Positions 32,393 to 44,571 of a DNA stretch of 64,000 nt are shown here, piece after piece. The position numbers and the translations under genes are program-made. Under the pieces are notes generated by a model. The model saw nothing but the letters and a program-made list of their open reading frames with translations, was not told the origin of the DNA and did not search any database. The DNA is from Trachythela sp. YZ-2020 (Eukaryota; Cnidaria; Anthozoa; Malacalcyonacea; Clavulariidae): the NCBI GenBank assembly GCA_016169945.1, contig JADLSH010000289.1, forward strand, positions 1-64,000, read 5' to 3'. Position 1 is the stretch's first letter. Each line of letters opens with the position of its first letter.

Positions 32393-35307
32393 TTAATATA
32401 GGTCTGTCAGATGAAAATGTGAGTAGCGATTTTTACACTAGCCTTAATTCTATTCCCAATGAAAGAGGTTTTAAGATGACTTTCCTAAACATTGTCAGTT
32501 TGCCTAAAAATATTGATGAAATACGTTACTCAATGTCTAACAAACACATTGACCTGATTGGTTTTAGTGAGACACGACTTGATCTGAATATAACCGATAA
32601 TATGATTGACCTTGATGACTATGATATTATTAGAAAAGACAGATCAAGAAATGTGGGTGGAGTTTGTATCTACTTGCGTAGCTCCATCAACTACAAAATT
32701 AGAAATGATCTAATTCCCTCTGAATTGGAGGCTGTTTGTGTAGAAATTATAAAACCACATAGTCGACCATTTTTGGTTACAACTATTTATCGACCACCAA
32801 ATTTGGCAAACAATTTCTTTGAAAAGTTTGAAAAATTAATCAAAGCAAATGATGATGAAAATAAAGAAATATATATTCTTGGTGATTTAAATTGTGACAT
32901 GCTTAAAACAGAAGCTGATACCCCAACCAAAAAAATTAAATCACTGTATGAATTGTATCAATTGTCACAATTAATTAAGGAAGCTACTCGAGTAACCATG
33001 ACAACCTCCAGCCTCATTGATCATATAGTTACTAACACACCAGAGAAAATCTCAGATTCTGGTGTAATACATACAGGAATCAGTGATCATAGTTTGGTAT
33101 ATGCTATCAGAAAAATACATATTTCTAAGAAACAAGATAAAAACATAGTGGAAATTAGAAATATGAAAAACTTTGATGGGCAAAAATTTGTTGAGGATTT
33201 GCTTAGTCAGCATTGGGAATATGTGTACTTTTTCGCAGATAATCCAAATTCTATGTGGGAGATTTGGAAGAAATTGTTTACAGAAGTACTAAATAAACAT
33301 GCACCTATTCAACATAAAAGGATCAGATCAAAAAAAGTCCCATGGATTACTAACGAGATAAAAAAGCTTATACATAAGAGGGATAGATTTAAGAGAAAAG
33401 CCATAGTGAAAAACTTTGAAACAGATTGGGAAGTGTATAAACAAACCAGAAATAAAGTAAATATACAAATAAGAAAGGCCAAAAGGATTATTACTCCAAG
33501 AAAATTGCTGGTCAAAAACAAAATCCAAAAGAGGCTTGGAAAACAATAAACAATTTACTGGGAAAACAAAACAAACCAACCAAAGTGAATGAGCTGAATA
33601 TAAATGGAAATATTAATTTAACAAATTCTAAAGACATTGCAGAGGGCTTCAATGAATTCTTTTCAAATATTGGTTCTGACTTAGCTAGCAAACTTGATAC
33701 GTCAAATTGCAATTTTCAAGAATATATTAAGAAACCTAAATCAGAATTCACAGGATTTGAGTCAATTACTACCAACAAAGTTTACCATCTCCTGCATGGC
33801 CTTTCCAGTGCAAAAGCCACTGGCATTGATAAAATTTCAAGTAAAATTTTAAAACTAGCAGCACCTGCTATCGCCAGTTCATTAACTTATATCTTTAATC
33901 AGGCTATTGCACTATGCACTTTCCCTGATGAGTGGAAAATGGCAAGAGTATCGCCTCTTTATAAAAATGGCCCAAATATGCCTGGTAACTACAGACCAAT
34001 TTCTGTTTTGGCAGCCGTTAGCAAAATTATGGAAAGAATTTTATATGATCAACTATATGACTATTTGACAAAATTTGAACTACTTAGTGATTGTCAATTT
34101 GGCTTTCGTAATTCTCATTCAACTGCTACAGCATTATTAGACGGTACTAATAGTTGGATATTGACAATATGAATATTGACAAAAAAACTATTCAACTTAG
34201 TTGTACTAATTCACTTAAACAAAGCCTTTGATACTGTCGATCACCAGATTTTACTAAAAAAACTCGAACTTTATAGCGTAAAAGGAGATGCTTTATCTCT
34301 ACTAAAATCGTACTTGATGAATCGCACCCAGAAATGTCAAGTAAATGGAACTATCTCATCAGAGAGATTGATTAAGTGTGGTGTGCCCCAAGGCTCCATT
34401 TTAGGGCCTTTACTCTTTTTGTTATATATTAATGACCTGCCTCATTGTTTAAACAAAACAAAACCCCGATTGTTTGCTGATGATACAAACCTAACAGCTG
34501 CTGGTCAATCTATAAATGATGTTGAAGCTGCAATGAATTCTGATTTAGAAAAACTTAGGAAATGGTTAATTGCCAATAAACTAAGTTTAAATGTAGCTAA
34601 AACTGAATTTATGTTAATTGGATCTAAACCAATGATAAAAAGTGTTTCAAATATACAGCCAAACATTACCATTGAAAACAAACCAATTAGACAAGTTTAC
34701 GTTTGCAAATAGTCTGTGAGTGTCTGTCGAACTGCATTTGTCTTGGAAGAATAATACTGAAAAGGTTTGCAAGAAAATAGTATCAGGAATATCAGCTATT
34801 CGTCGAGTAAAAGAATTTGTTGAGAAAGATACGCTTGTTTCTATATATAATTCTATTGTTCGCCCACACTTTACTTATTGCTGTGAAGTATGGGATGTGT
34901 TTGGTGAAACACAATCAAAACGTTTCCAAAAGCTCCAAAACAGAGCTGCTCGAATCATAATGAATATGAGCAATGATGTAGATCATCAGGTTGCTTTAGA
35001 TGCTTTAGGCTGGAAGTCACTTAAAACGGAAAGAATGAAGGCTAAGTCAAAACTGATGTTTAAATTGTTGAATAAAATGGGTCCTAAATCACTTACTGAT
35101 TTATTTACTTTCAAAAATGAAATGACAAATTATGAACTTCGGGATATTGAAAGTACTCTTTGCTTACCACAGCCACGTACTAATAGCATGAAAAAAAGTT
35201 TCATGTTTGACGGGGCACACATTTTGAACTCTTTACCAAATGAAATTAGGGAGAGCAACTCCCTCATGTCTTTTGAAACTAAAATCACTACTCACATTTT
35301 TGAATGA
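32347..35307 (+). pseudogene. LINE ORF2, endonuclease and reverse transcriptase, disrupted
   Basis: The first segment (32347-33549) is an APE-type endonuclease: LIGFSETRLD, TIYRPPN, YILGDLNCD, SLIDHIVTN and GISDHSLVY. A frameshift near 33490 leads into the reverse transcriptase (33585 onward: PGNYRPISVL, QFGFR). An in-frame TGA at 34170 and a frameshift near 34715 follow. Motif A reads IHLNKAFDTVDH, so the catalytic aspartate has become histidine; motif B (CGVPQGSILGPLLF) and motif C (LFADDTN) are intact. The last part (34720-35307) is the usual C-terminal domain. The copy cannot move itself. Confidence 0.9.
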
Positions 35308-35484
35308 CATAGAGATTTGTAAATAGATATGTTTCACTATACGTTTTTCTATACCTTATATTCTTGTACCTATATAACTTTCTTATTCTATACTGTATTA
35401 CCATCTATACTATATTTTTGTAATCTTATTATCGTACACGCCCCTTGTGGAAATCAGCCTATATGTTGACAATGGTTAGCGTGT

Positions 35485-35540
35485 TTAAATAAAGTTATTC
35501 TATCTATCTATCTATCTATCTATCTATTCTATCTATCTAA
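35485..35540. repeat. TCTA microsatellite, LINE tail
   Basis: Tandem TCTA/ATTC units directly follow the LINE 3' end and its AATAAA, as usual for this LINE group. The 27.48-kb LINE ends with the same kind of tail. Confidence 0.85.
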
Positions 35541-35706
35541 GATGAAAACACCGATGCAATAATCAAGTGTAACACCCATTGGTTTTAATGGGCCTTGCAG
35601 GGAAATACAGAGTTTTAAAATACCCAACTTGAAGAGGGTGCATTTTGGATTAATCGGTTATTAGGTTCAGACCTCATACAAATTATTTTCTTATTAACAG
35701 TGGAAA

Positions 35707-36018
35707 ATGGTAAAGTTGTCTGTTAAAGATTATTTATCAATTTTTGGAGGAGGAATGTTCTTGCTGATCGCCGTATATTTATCATTGAGAATGGGACAAA
35801 CAACAATCGCCAAGGACGAGTCGGTTGCACCGCTATGGGCGTTGATTATAATTTGCATTTTCTGGGTTTTTTGTTTGGGGGCTATTTATTATAAATATTT
35901 TGCAATTGCACTTAGAATTGTTAGACGCTGGAAAGCGTCCAACCAGCACATCGTAATAAACAGCACAAGCAAGGCAATAACTTTAAAGAGCACCGTTGTA
36001 TATATAACGTCTGTATAG
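35707..36018 (+). CDS. Two-TM small protein or exon, unrecognised
   Basis: A 103-codon frame with ATG at 35707, preceded by an acceptor-like CTTATTAACAG. Two hydrophobic helices are clear: about residues 13-28 (FGGGMFLLIAVYLSL) and 43-68 (LWALIIICIFWVFCLGAIYY), with a short loop, followed by a basic stretch (RIVRRWKAS). The arrangement looks like a real membrane protein. I do not recognise it, and no neighbouring exons were found. Confidence 0.4.
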   Translation: MVKLSVKDYLSIFGGGMFLLIAVYLSLRMGQTTIAKDESVAPLWALIIICIFWVFCLGAIYYKYFAIALRIVRRWKASNQHIVINSTSKAITLKSTVVYITSV

Positions 36019-36979
36019 TATGCACTGAAAAATGTTCCAATATGCACAAATTGTATAGCATCCACTAGTTTGTCGCACTCGCATCGCACTCCCATGGCGG
36101 GAAATGGTGGCCATCATGAGATGGAGCTTATCCTATATCGAAAATTGTAGCGAGGTCCATACAGTTCCATTATTCAGAAGAAAAGAGACCAACTAATTCA
36201 TGCAAAAGGAGATATAAGGTTCATTCGAAAATCGGAAAATACTCAAATTTTGGGGTAAAAATCGCAACAACGAAAAATCATTACGGAAGATAGTTTCTTA
36301 CAGGTTTGATAAATACATTCATTTGATATTCATTGGTATAGGTTTTACCAATTATGTTATCTTCATGATGCCGTTGTCATGTTCTTAAAAAAGAAGAAAA
36401 CAAAGAAGAAAAAGACAGCCACATCGATTGTGAACAAACCCACTTACCAGAAACATAATGTAATTTTTTCAGGGATGGATTTACTGTGGGTGTGGAGGGG
36501 CGGCGGCAGGTGCGGTGCCAATTCCCATATCAAATCCAAGTTTTGGATTTGACAGCGTCTTTATCAAATAAAAATAATATATTTGGCCATTGATGGGCCT
36601 TTTGACCATCTAGGCAATCTTATTTTTCAAACTTTTTCTGACAAGATGACCTCCTTGACTCTGTGTGGGGGGGGGCCTTCAATGACGATTCACCCGGACG
36701 CCGGTCACGCCCTACTTCATGACCAGCGTCAAGCTGGAGTCATCCCTGAATTTCTTTTGCCTAAAGTATCTAATTCTGTTTGTACGTTTATTTAGACCAT
36801 ACCTCGGGAAATCGTTACCACTGTTTCCATCCAGCTGGTATTCACACAGTCACTTTGCCCTGGCTAAGAAATCTACAACAGTTTTGTAATGGTAGGGAAT
36901 TATATTCTTAAAATACTGCACGAGTTCTCCACGAATTCAGCGGATGACGTGAGCAAACATAGAGCTGTATCCCATTATG
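36019..36979. other. No gene recognised
   Basis: Contains the dispersed repeat 36301-36392, related to 786-886. The rest shows no supported feature. Confidence 0.45.
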
Positions 36980-37605
36980 TTGAAGGATTTTTGTAGATGG
37001 AAAATTAGAGCGAAAATTATACACTATCTTTGCATTCAGCGATGTCTAACTTAAATTTTGATATATGTCGTGTGCATTTTCATGCAATATTGACCGAGAT
37101 AGCTGCGTTTAAACTTGAGAAAACATTTTTGGAAGTGTCGAGAATTAGCTAAAAATTGCCTATTGCGCATATTGCGTAAGTATTCGTTTCAATGAAGTGA
37201 AGTTGAAGTTAGAAGGCCAAACGTTAGAATAAAAGAGCATATCTATTCAAGAAACATTTCTAACTTCAACTTCACTTCATTGACATAATACTTACGATAA
37301 AATGGTAACGCGGTTATCAGATTAGTTTAATAGGCCGTTTTTAGCTAATTCTCGACAGTTTCAAAAAATGTTTACTCAAGTTTAAACGCAGCTATCTCGG
37401 TCAATATTGCATGAAAATTCACATGGCATATATCAAAATTGAAGTTAAACATCGCTGAATGCAAACTAACTTGTTTAAGTTATACTTTTTGCTTTTCGTT
37501 ATTACTTGTTTACGTCTAAAAATATGTATATAATTTTCGCTCGAAATTTCCATTTACAAACACCTTCAATATTCAGTTTTATCGAGCGAGATGCACAAAA
37601 TGTAG
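36980..37605. mobile_element. Foldback repeat with SINE-family ends
   Basis: Two long arms (about 36975-37220 and 37255-37590) are imperfect reverse complements; both include the TAGCTGCGTTTAAACTTGA region or its complement. The ends carry GAAGGATTTTTGTAGATGG and its mirror, and the right end GAGCGAGATGCAC, all as in the tRNA-like SINE family, but the tRNA-like core is absent. The flanks TGTATCCCATTATG (36967) and TGTATCCATTATG (37606) look like a target duplication of about 13 bp. Confidence 0.65.
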
Positions 37606-37925
37606 TGTATCCATTATGCACGTCGCCACCCAATTCAAACAAATATATAATTTAAATGCTTATAGTTACCTTTGTCCCATTCTATGCTTACATTATCATA
37701 ATATGTGGTATCTAGGCAGATATTAAAAGATCAGACTATTATTTTGTTTTCCAGAAACAGAACGAGTAGTAAGCTTCGATTCAAACGAAAATGGAATTGT
37801 TCAACATCTTATTTGCACAAATCCTGTTCCATTGAGGTATTTACCTATGCCTTTTGTTCTTGTAGTTTTATCAATGTACACACATACAAATCTCGCAATT
37901 GTCAAAAAGATGGTTCATGTGTTCT
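37606..37925. other. No feature recognised
   Basis: AT-rich DNA with one short frame (37705-37959) lacking motifs. Confidence 0.4.
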
Positions 37926-38275
37926 TCAAATTAACAACAACTTGTTAACAAGTTGTTGATTGCAGGACGATAACAAGTTGTTGGAACAACTTGTTAACAA
38001 GTCTGTTGAGTCAACAACATACACGGATTTCCTCGGGGGGGCTGCGGAGGTGTGCGCACCCCCCCAAATGATATATATTACCAACCTCTCGCCCGAAAGA
38101 AGCCCTTGCTGGGCTTTGCCCCCAGACCCTTCCAAAGCAAACAGTAGCACCCCCCAGATATATGTCCACCCCCCCGAACAAAAATATGAAAATCCCTCTC
38201 TGGTCAACAGCCTTGTAGTAAGTTGTCAACAAACCAATGATAACTTGTCAACATGCTGGGAACAAGTATATAGTG
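37926..38275. repeat. CAACTTGTTAACAAGTTG palindromes around a GC-rich remnant
   Basis: Self-complementary words such as AACAACTTGTTAACAAGTTG cluster at 37930-38010, with weaker relatives at 38200-38265. Between them a C/G-rich block (CACCCCCC-type runs) resembles a terminal transposon segment. Frames open on both strands are composition artefacts. Confidence 0.55.
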
Positions 38276-38902
38276 CAAACACATCCTGATAAGTATTTTC
38301 GCTACGGACTCAGGACATACGTGTGAAAAAAAGTCTCTAAAAACACTCTGCAGAAGGTTGTGAGTTTTCTTCGAGTACTCCAGTTCCTCCCCAAGGGAAT
38401 GTTGACAGGATATGTCAGGATACCTGGTAGTTAGATTCACGTTCCCATACAGTAAAAACTATTTGGTGATTAAGATGATATAATCAGTAGTTATTTAGAG
38501 AGTTGGCAAGCGAGAGTTTGCCCCGTCAAACGAGAGCAAGAATCACATGAAAGACGACTGGATATTACCACGCGTACTGGTCAAACGTGCGCCGACAAAA
38601 CCGGGATTCGCAATAAAGACGGCATTTTCACGAGAATTGTCATAAACTGGCTAGTTTATTTCGTATGGATATTTAAATATATCCTTTCGAACGGGATTTT
38701 CAAGAGCTATCCAATGGTCATACTTAGGAGTTTGTAGCGTGTAAACCAAAGGTAGGAAAGCGAAATGATTATTTAATTGACTGGAAGACGTTTAGGTGAT
38801 TGGTTTGCTGAGCACTTGCGTGATGTTAAGAACAATGTGCACAACAAACCGGTTGCTAGGCACTTCAACAGTGCCAACATTGTGGTACTCCTGATGTAAC
38901 CT
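38276..38902. other. No gene recognised
   Basis: At 38815-38900 a fragment reads like the end of a Penelope-type GIY-YIG frame (plus strand: GDWFAEHLRDVKNN, then KPVARHFNSA), next to the LINE junction. It is too short to classify firmly. Confidence 0.35.
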
Positions 38903-40357
38903 TTAACGTCTTGACGTCGCTCCATGAACCGTTGTCTGTTGGTAACGATCACTTAGATATGAAGAAAACCAATTCAGAATGTTCCCTCTAAACCCAAATT
39001 CGCGAAGTCGATTTAGTAGCTGAGCGTGACTTACTTTATCGAACGCTTTCGACATGTCCAAATACAGTACATCTATTTGCTCACCGTTGTCCAATTTACG
39101 ACCTATTTGTTCAAATACCTCAACAAGTTGTGTAACGCATGATTTTCCTGGCACAAATCCATGTTGACAAGCGTTCAGTTGTTGGAACACATGATATTTA
39201 ATGTTGTTGAAGACACAGCGTTCAAGGACTTTGGAGATGAGGGAAAACAACGAAATTCGCTGATAATTTTCTACATGCGCCTTTACACCCTTTTTATGGA
39301 CAGGCACCACATTAGCTAGTTTCCAGTCGTCTGGAAGTATACCACATCGTAAAGATTTGTTGAAGAGTGCGCAAAGCGACGGAGCAATTAGAAATGCAGT
39401 TTCTGACAATAAACGAGCAGGAATTCCATCGGGGCCTTGAGCTTTGTTGTTATCTAAGTTCATCAAGACCGATATCACTTCATCGTTGGTTAGTGTTATG
39501 TCTTCCAATGTAATGTCAGATTCCAGATTTTCTTCATGTTGACGATCAGTAGCGGAGTCAAATGTAAAGATCGAGACGAAATATTTGTTAAACAAATTTG
39601 CGATTTCAACGTTGTTGTCTGCATTCATTCTATCACTGTCACTCACTTTCATCGAAACGTTCTCTGGGATGTTGGAGACTCTGGTTTTTATCTTAAAGAA
39701 TGACCAGAAACGTTTCGGATTATGTCCACGAGACGTGCAAATTGAATTTAAATATTCCAAGCGACTTTCACGCAACATGCGCTTAATTTTAGCTCGAAGC
39801 TCTCGGAACTTTTCTTTAAGGTATTCACTGGGTGAACAGGATTTCTTTATTCTCATTCTGATGGAATTTTTCTTCTTAATGAGATGAAGTATCGCACTGT
39901 TCATCCACGGCAGATAGTTTCGACCTCGAATTTTTTTTATGGGAACAAAATCCGATATCGCAGCGAGAAAAGTATTTTTCCAGTTGGACCAGTCTTGGTT
40001 TATATCACCGTCCTCTGATATACTGTCTGCGAGTTTGAGCGATTGAAGATGTACTCGTAGACCATCAAAATCAGCTCGACGGTAGTCAAACACAGTTCTC
40101 TTTATCTTTGGTATAGGATTGCACGATAAAAAAAGATCGAAAATGATGGCGCTGTGATCGGTAAACATTCCAGAATAGTTTGGATTTAAAATTTCTTGAA
40201 TTTTGATACGGTCAGGAATACTAGTTATAACGAGATCAAGAATGTTTTTTCCTCTTGTCGGACTTGTGTTCACTTGTTCTAAGAAAAAGTCATTTAGTAT
40301 TTTAACAAACGCCGTCTCATTCCCGCCAATTATCAATAAGTCCCTGATGTCTTCCAC
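38903..40357 (-). pseudogene. LINE fragment: end of endonuclease plus first half of reverse transcriptase
   Basis: A 484-codon open frame. It begins in the endonuclease tail (ILDLVITSIPDR, MFTDHSAI), continues through the linker (YLPWMNSAILHLIKKKN, RFWSFFK), and enters the reverse transcriptase (NKAQGPDGIPARLL, QHGFVPGKSC, LYLDMSKAFDKVSH). It stops just past motif A, so motifs B and C and the thumb are missing. It is truncated at both ends but free of stops. At about 40357-40363 it meets another LINE fragment head to head. Confidence 0.85.
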
Positions 40358-40362
40358 ATACC

Positions 40363-41715
40363 CTTATGTTTGGAAACTTACTGAAGTCATACCACTCTTA
40401 AAAGAAGGCGACCGCGAAGTTGCATCCAATAACCGTCCACTCTCCATGTTAGCGATCGCATCAAAAATATGCGAAAAGGTGGCATTGCACAAATTAACTG
40501 ATTTTTTACAAAAAAACGAAAGTCTTTCCACCCACCAAAGCGGTAATAAGAAGAGTCATTCAACCGAAACTTTGAACATTTTCATAACTGACCAAATACT
40601 ACAGGCAATGGATCAGAAAAAGGTGACGGCTTTGATTTTGATAGACATGTCTAAAGCTTTCGACAGTTTAAGTAACGAAGTTTTGTTAAGGGAATTGGCG
40701 TACATTGGTTTGTCCGAATCTGCCACAAAGTGGTTCCGCAGCTATCTCACTGGTAGATCTCAATACGTGAAAATTGGTTCAAGCAAGTCGACGCCACTTC
40801 ATATCACACATGGTGTCCCTCAAGCATCGATTCTTCCCCCCCTCCTCTTCAGCATTTATACAAATGACCTTCCAACCGCAGTGGTAAACAGTGGCCTCGA
40901 ATCGTTCGTTGACGAGAGTAAAATCTTTTTGTCCTTTTCAGTGCAGGATAAATCGGAAGCAAAGGCCAAACTAGAAGAAGATCTAACTAGAATAACAAGC
41001 TGGTGTTGTACGAACTCACTTTTAATAAATCCAGAAAAGACAAAATTCATGTTATTCGGATCACCATTCTTGCTGAGTTTTTTAGGCAAAACGCTATTCC
41101 CTGTTTTTTTTCTGCCAAAGACTTGGGAGTCTCGTTAGATGCATATATGAAATTCGATGAACACACCAGTCTGTTGGTTTCTAAATGCATGGCCAAGTTA
41201 TGTCAAATCCGTAGGATCCGTCATCTTCTGGATCAGGAAACGTTGTGTTCAGTGGTTCAAGCATTGGTCTTGACAAGGTTGTTTTATTGTTCGTCCGTAT
41301 GGGCAAACACAACAGCAAAAAACGTAAAGAAACTCCAGCTGGTCCAAAATTTCGCAGCCCGTGTTATTTTGAATACACGAAAGTTTGACCACATCACACC
41401 TATCTTAAGAGAATTGAAATGGATGACGGTCGACCAACACTTGTATACAAAGATATTGTACAAACATACAAGTGCATGAACGGTTTTTCACCGCCTTACC
41501 TGAGTGAGAAATTCTATCTGCGAGATACTATCCACAATTATTCTACTAGGTCCAGCAAAGATCTTGCAATTCCAAAATCAAATACAAACTACGGCCAAAA
41601 AACGTTTCATTATCGCGCGGCCAAACATTGGAACAGCCTGCCTGATTCAATCAAATTATTTAGTAATATCAAACATTTTAAATCTGAAGTAAAGAAACAC
41701 ATTTTAAATAATTGA
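40363..41715 (+). pseudogene. LINE reverse transcriptase, mutated and frameshifted
   Basis: From about 40363 the frame reads WKLTEVIPLLKEGDREVASN, LIDMSKAFDSLSN (motif A), HGVPQASILPPLLFSIYTND (motif B, with two glycines lost) and SFVDESKIF (motif C, second aspartate now glutamate). Frameshifts near 41090 and 41440 lead to the thumb and the C-terminal part (RAAKHWNSLPDSIK). A tandem AAT tail closes the element at 41803-41817. The polymerase is dead. Confidence 0.85.
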
Positions 41716-41802
41716 ACAATCATGTATATAATAGCATATTTTAGTCTTTCTATTGTAATTGTATGCCGAAAAGCCCTTTTGGGAGCATGTAATTTTATAA
41801 TA

Positions 41803-41817
41803 ATAATAATAATAATG
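41803..41817. repeat. AAT microsatellite, LINE tail
   Basis: Five ATA/AAT units directly follow the preceding LINE 3' end, acting as its tail. Confidence 0.7.
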
Positions 41818-42506
41818 AAATCCACGCGTTAAGCTATCCGAAATGCTTCTCGCTTTCGAATAATACAATTTGCAGATATGGAAACCGGCAAATCATTTCG
41901 AACTAACAAATATAGAAAATAAAGCAAAATACAGATAATTGCCAAAAGCTCCATATTGTCAACAATGTGTGTATGTCCCAGCGGCTATTTTAACTGTGTG
42001 TGCACAAATACAAGCGAACACTTAAGAAACAACAAAAGACGAGGGTGCTCAACCTAAACCGCCTACATCCTGAATGCTAGCACAATATCTAAACCATTGG
42101 CTTACTAGCATCGATCTAAAACCCAAATATCGAAACACTAAACCTGTTTGTCACAATGTACATGCATCAGACATATCTAACGTAATCCTTAACTATAGCC
42201 TTCGTATAGTATAAGTTCATAATATTGCGGTTCATTGATCCTAAATATCGGTGTGTGTTGATGCACAATATAGACAAAAACCGAATCGGCGATTAACCCG
42301 CAGGTCAATCATTTGTCTACCATCTAACTTATCCGTAGGAATGAAAAACTATAAAGCCACACCCGTGGACACTGAAATAATACGAAAAGAAACCTATTTA
42401 TCAGCATACTAGTTACAACCTCAACTACAACACTGAAGTCTAGAAGGTCTACAGCATGCCCCAGAGTGAAAGAATAACGAAAACATGTGAGAATATCCGA
42501 ACGAAC
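41818..42506. other. No gene recognised
   Basis: No repeats or coding signal identified. Confidence 0.45.
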
Positions 42507-42626
42507 CTGATCTGCTGAGGCCTCAGCAGCCACATTTACATTCTCCGGCTGTTGCTCCTGCCCTTGAACTCTACCATCTTCCCCGCCAGCTGGCGGCTGC
42601 AACAGTGACGCTGGAGGCGTGGACCA
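42507..42626 (-). CDS. Possible 5' exon, proline/glutamine-rich
   Basis: An open stretch reads QPPAGGEDGRVQGQEQQPEN, then VNVAAEASADQ, and ends at a donor-like CAG|GTTCGT (42506). The local GC content is higher than around it, as expected near a promoter. An ATG in good context (42654) lies upstream but one base out of frame, so either the start lies in another exon or the copy is frameshifted. Function unknown. Confidence 0.3.
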
Positions 42627-42924
42627 TCAGCGGGCACTTCTCTCTCTCTGCCATGTTTCAATGTCAAATTGCGAAGGGCTGTAGGCCAACAGCGAGTTTA
42701 CGTATTTATTTTAACCCAACAACTTTATAATTTTCGCGTCTTCTGGCACGTTCTGCTTTAAACAGGCTGATTGAATAAACCCACCCTGCTTTTATGTGCT
42801 TAATCTGCATAGCTAGGTACCCATTTGAGCATCTTAGCCAATCGGTGCCGTTTTTCAGTCTCTTCCCGTGCGCATTTTTTGCATTTTCCCAGTTAATGAA
42901 AGACTCCATGAAAGACTGGTTTTG

Positions 42925-43660
42925 AATAACGACGAAATTGAAACAGTGACTATAGAAATAGCCAAAAGTAAAATGAAACCATTTCTCATTACTACCTGGT
43001 ACAGACCACCAAATTCATCAATTGATAAACTTAAAGAATTCTAAAAACTTTTACAACGTATAAATATTGAAGATGAAGAGAGTATAATATTGGGAGATAT
43101 AAACTGTGACTTACTCACCAAACACTTAACTGATAGGCACACAAACCAATTATAATTTCTTATGAATCTACTCAATATACCCAGAATATTGAAGAAGCAA
43201 CCAGAGTCACTAGGGACACACTGACCCTAATTGATCATTTCTATTCAAATAGACCTGGAAATCTAACTTTAACTGGAGTATCAAAAATAACAATCAGTGA
43301 TCATTATCCTATATACGGTATTCGCAATTTCCAAGTCTGAAAGGAAATAGTAACATAATAGAATTTCGCAATTTCAAAAACTTTGAAATAGAAGGTTTCA
43401 GACAAGATCGTAGTTCCCTAGCGACATTCAATCTTTATTCTTTTTACGATGCTAATGAGGTATGGATTATTTGGAAAAATAAGTCTACGCAAATTGTTGA
43501 TAAACATGCCCCATTAGTTAAGCGCAGAATTGGCAAACGGTTGGCTGCCTGGATAAATAGAAACCTCCTGGTTAACATATGGGAAAAGAACAACTTAAAA
43601 AAGAAAGCCTGTAAAACAAATAGCCCAATGACTGGGAAATAACTGCAGTTCTCACACAAT
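42925..43660 (+). pseudogene. Decayed LINE endonuclease fragment
   Basis: In shifting frames the plus strand reads MKPFLITTWYRPPNSSIDKL, ESIILGDINCDLL, then after several stops VDKHAPLVKRRIGKR and IWEKNNLKKKA, the same order as in the 32.3-kb LINE endonuclease and linker. It has many stops and frameshifts. Confidence 0.75.
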
Positions 43661-44388
43661 TGTCCTCTGATATTAACCCTTTGTGCCCCAATTTAAATGA
43701 TGAAAACTCGGATAAATCTAACTTGCCTGGCTATCAACGTATTTTACTTCATTGTGTTGCAAATACCCCATACAAATTATATATCATTAAAATGCATATA
43801 TATCAGTGTTTCTGATAAAAATATTTGTGTGATTGACAGTTGTACCTACGACGTCATACGCTGTCACAAAATACCAACCAATAATAACTCTCGTTATCAA
43901 TATTCATAATTAACAATTAGTGCAACGGTGTAGAACATCGAATGGCAGAAAAAATGTTATCAAATGAGCCATGAGCTCATTAAAGAGTCAAAATATGTTG
44001 CCGAGAAATTTCCACATGTTCTTCAAAATCGGTCTCACTTTCAATCAAGCTTTCACAAGATGAGCCCAGAAGAACATATAGTGACTATTCATGCTTTTTA
44101 GAACTCGGAATTTTTTAACAATAAGGTCAGCTATTCATAGTACATCATATTTAGTTTATATAAAACTATTTTAGAGTTATAACATAACAGAAAACAAAGT
44201 AACAGTATAAAATATCCATCCTCTAATACATGGTTCATCCTTACCTGAAGTATATAAACACCAAAATCATCATCCCCTCTTGATACCATATTATACTCAT
44301 CGCTCCATCACTCTACGCCTCTAAATCGGCCTGTATACGCTCCAAAATCGCATCCTTTGTAATATGTTGTTGGACGCCATTTCTAAGC
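43661..44388. other. No gene recognised
   Basis: TTAACCCTTTGTGCCCC at about 43674 resembles a piggyBac-like terminus standing alone. The remainder shows no structure. Confidence 0.4.
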
Positions 44389-44396
44389 CCAAAAGT

Positions 44397-44507
44397 GGTT
44401 ATAATTCCATGACACGCAATCACCAAATACATTATCATAATTAGGTATATAATATATGCCATATAGGCATTACTAATATAGATATACATAGCTATAGTAC
44501 TATGGTT
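44397..44507 (+). repeat. Left terminal inverted repeat of the 9.58-kb element
   Basis: About 110 bp unique sequence before the minisatellite, including AATTAGGTATATAATATATG. It pairs with 53869-53979. Confidence 0.88.
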
Positions 44508-44570
44508 CTATAGTTCTATGGTTCTGTAGTTCTATGGTTCTATGGTTCTATAGTTCTGTGGTTCTATTTA
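44508..44570. repeat. TTCTATGGT minisatellite, left array part 1
   Basis: 9-bp units TTCTATGGT with TTCTATAGT and TTCTGTGGT variants. Interrupted by the hairpin element at 44572. Confidence 0.95.
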
Positions 44571-44571
44571 A

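Larger units (their letters stand above)
30780..35540 (+). mobile_element. Nearly full-length CR1/L2-like LINE
   Basis: A 4.75-kb element with ORF1 (esterase type), ORF2 (endonuclease plus reverse transcriptase, broken three times) and a TCTA microsatellite tail preceded by AATAAAGTTATTC. It is the most complete retroelement in the window. The 5' end is set only by the start of ORF1; no target duplication was recognised. Confidence 0.85.

Noticed and set aside
38011..38289. Overlapping frames on both strands in the GC-rich block
   Set aside because: Open because of C/G runs; repeat-derived.
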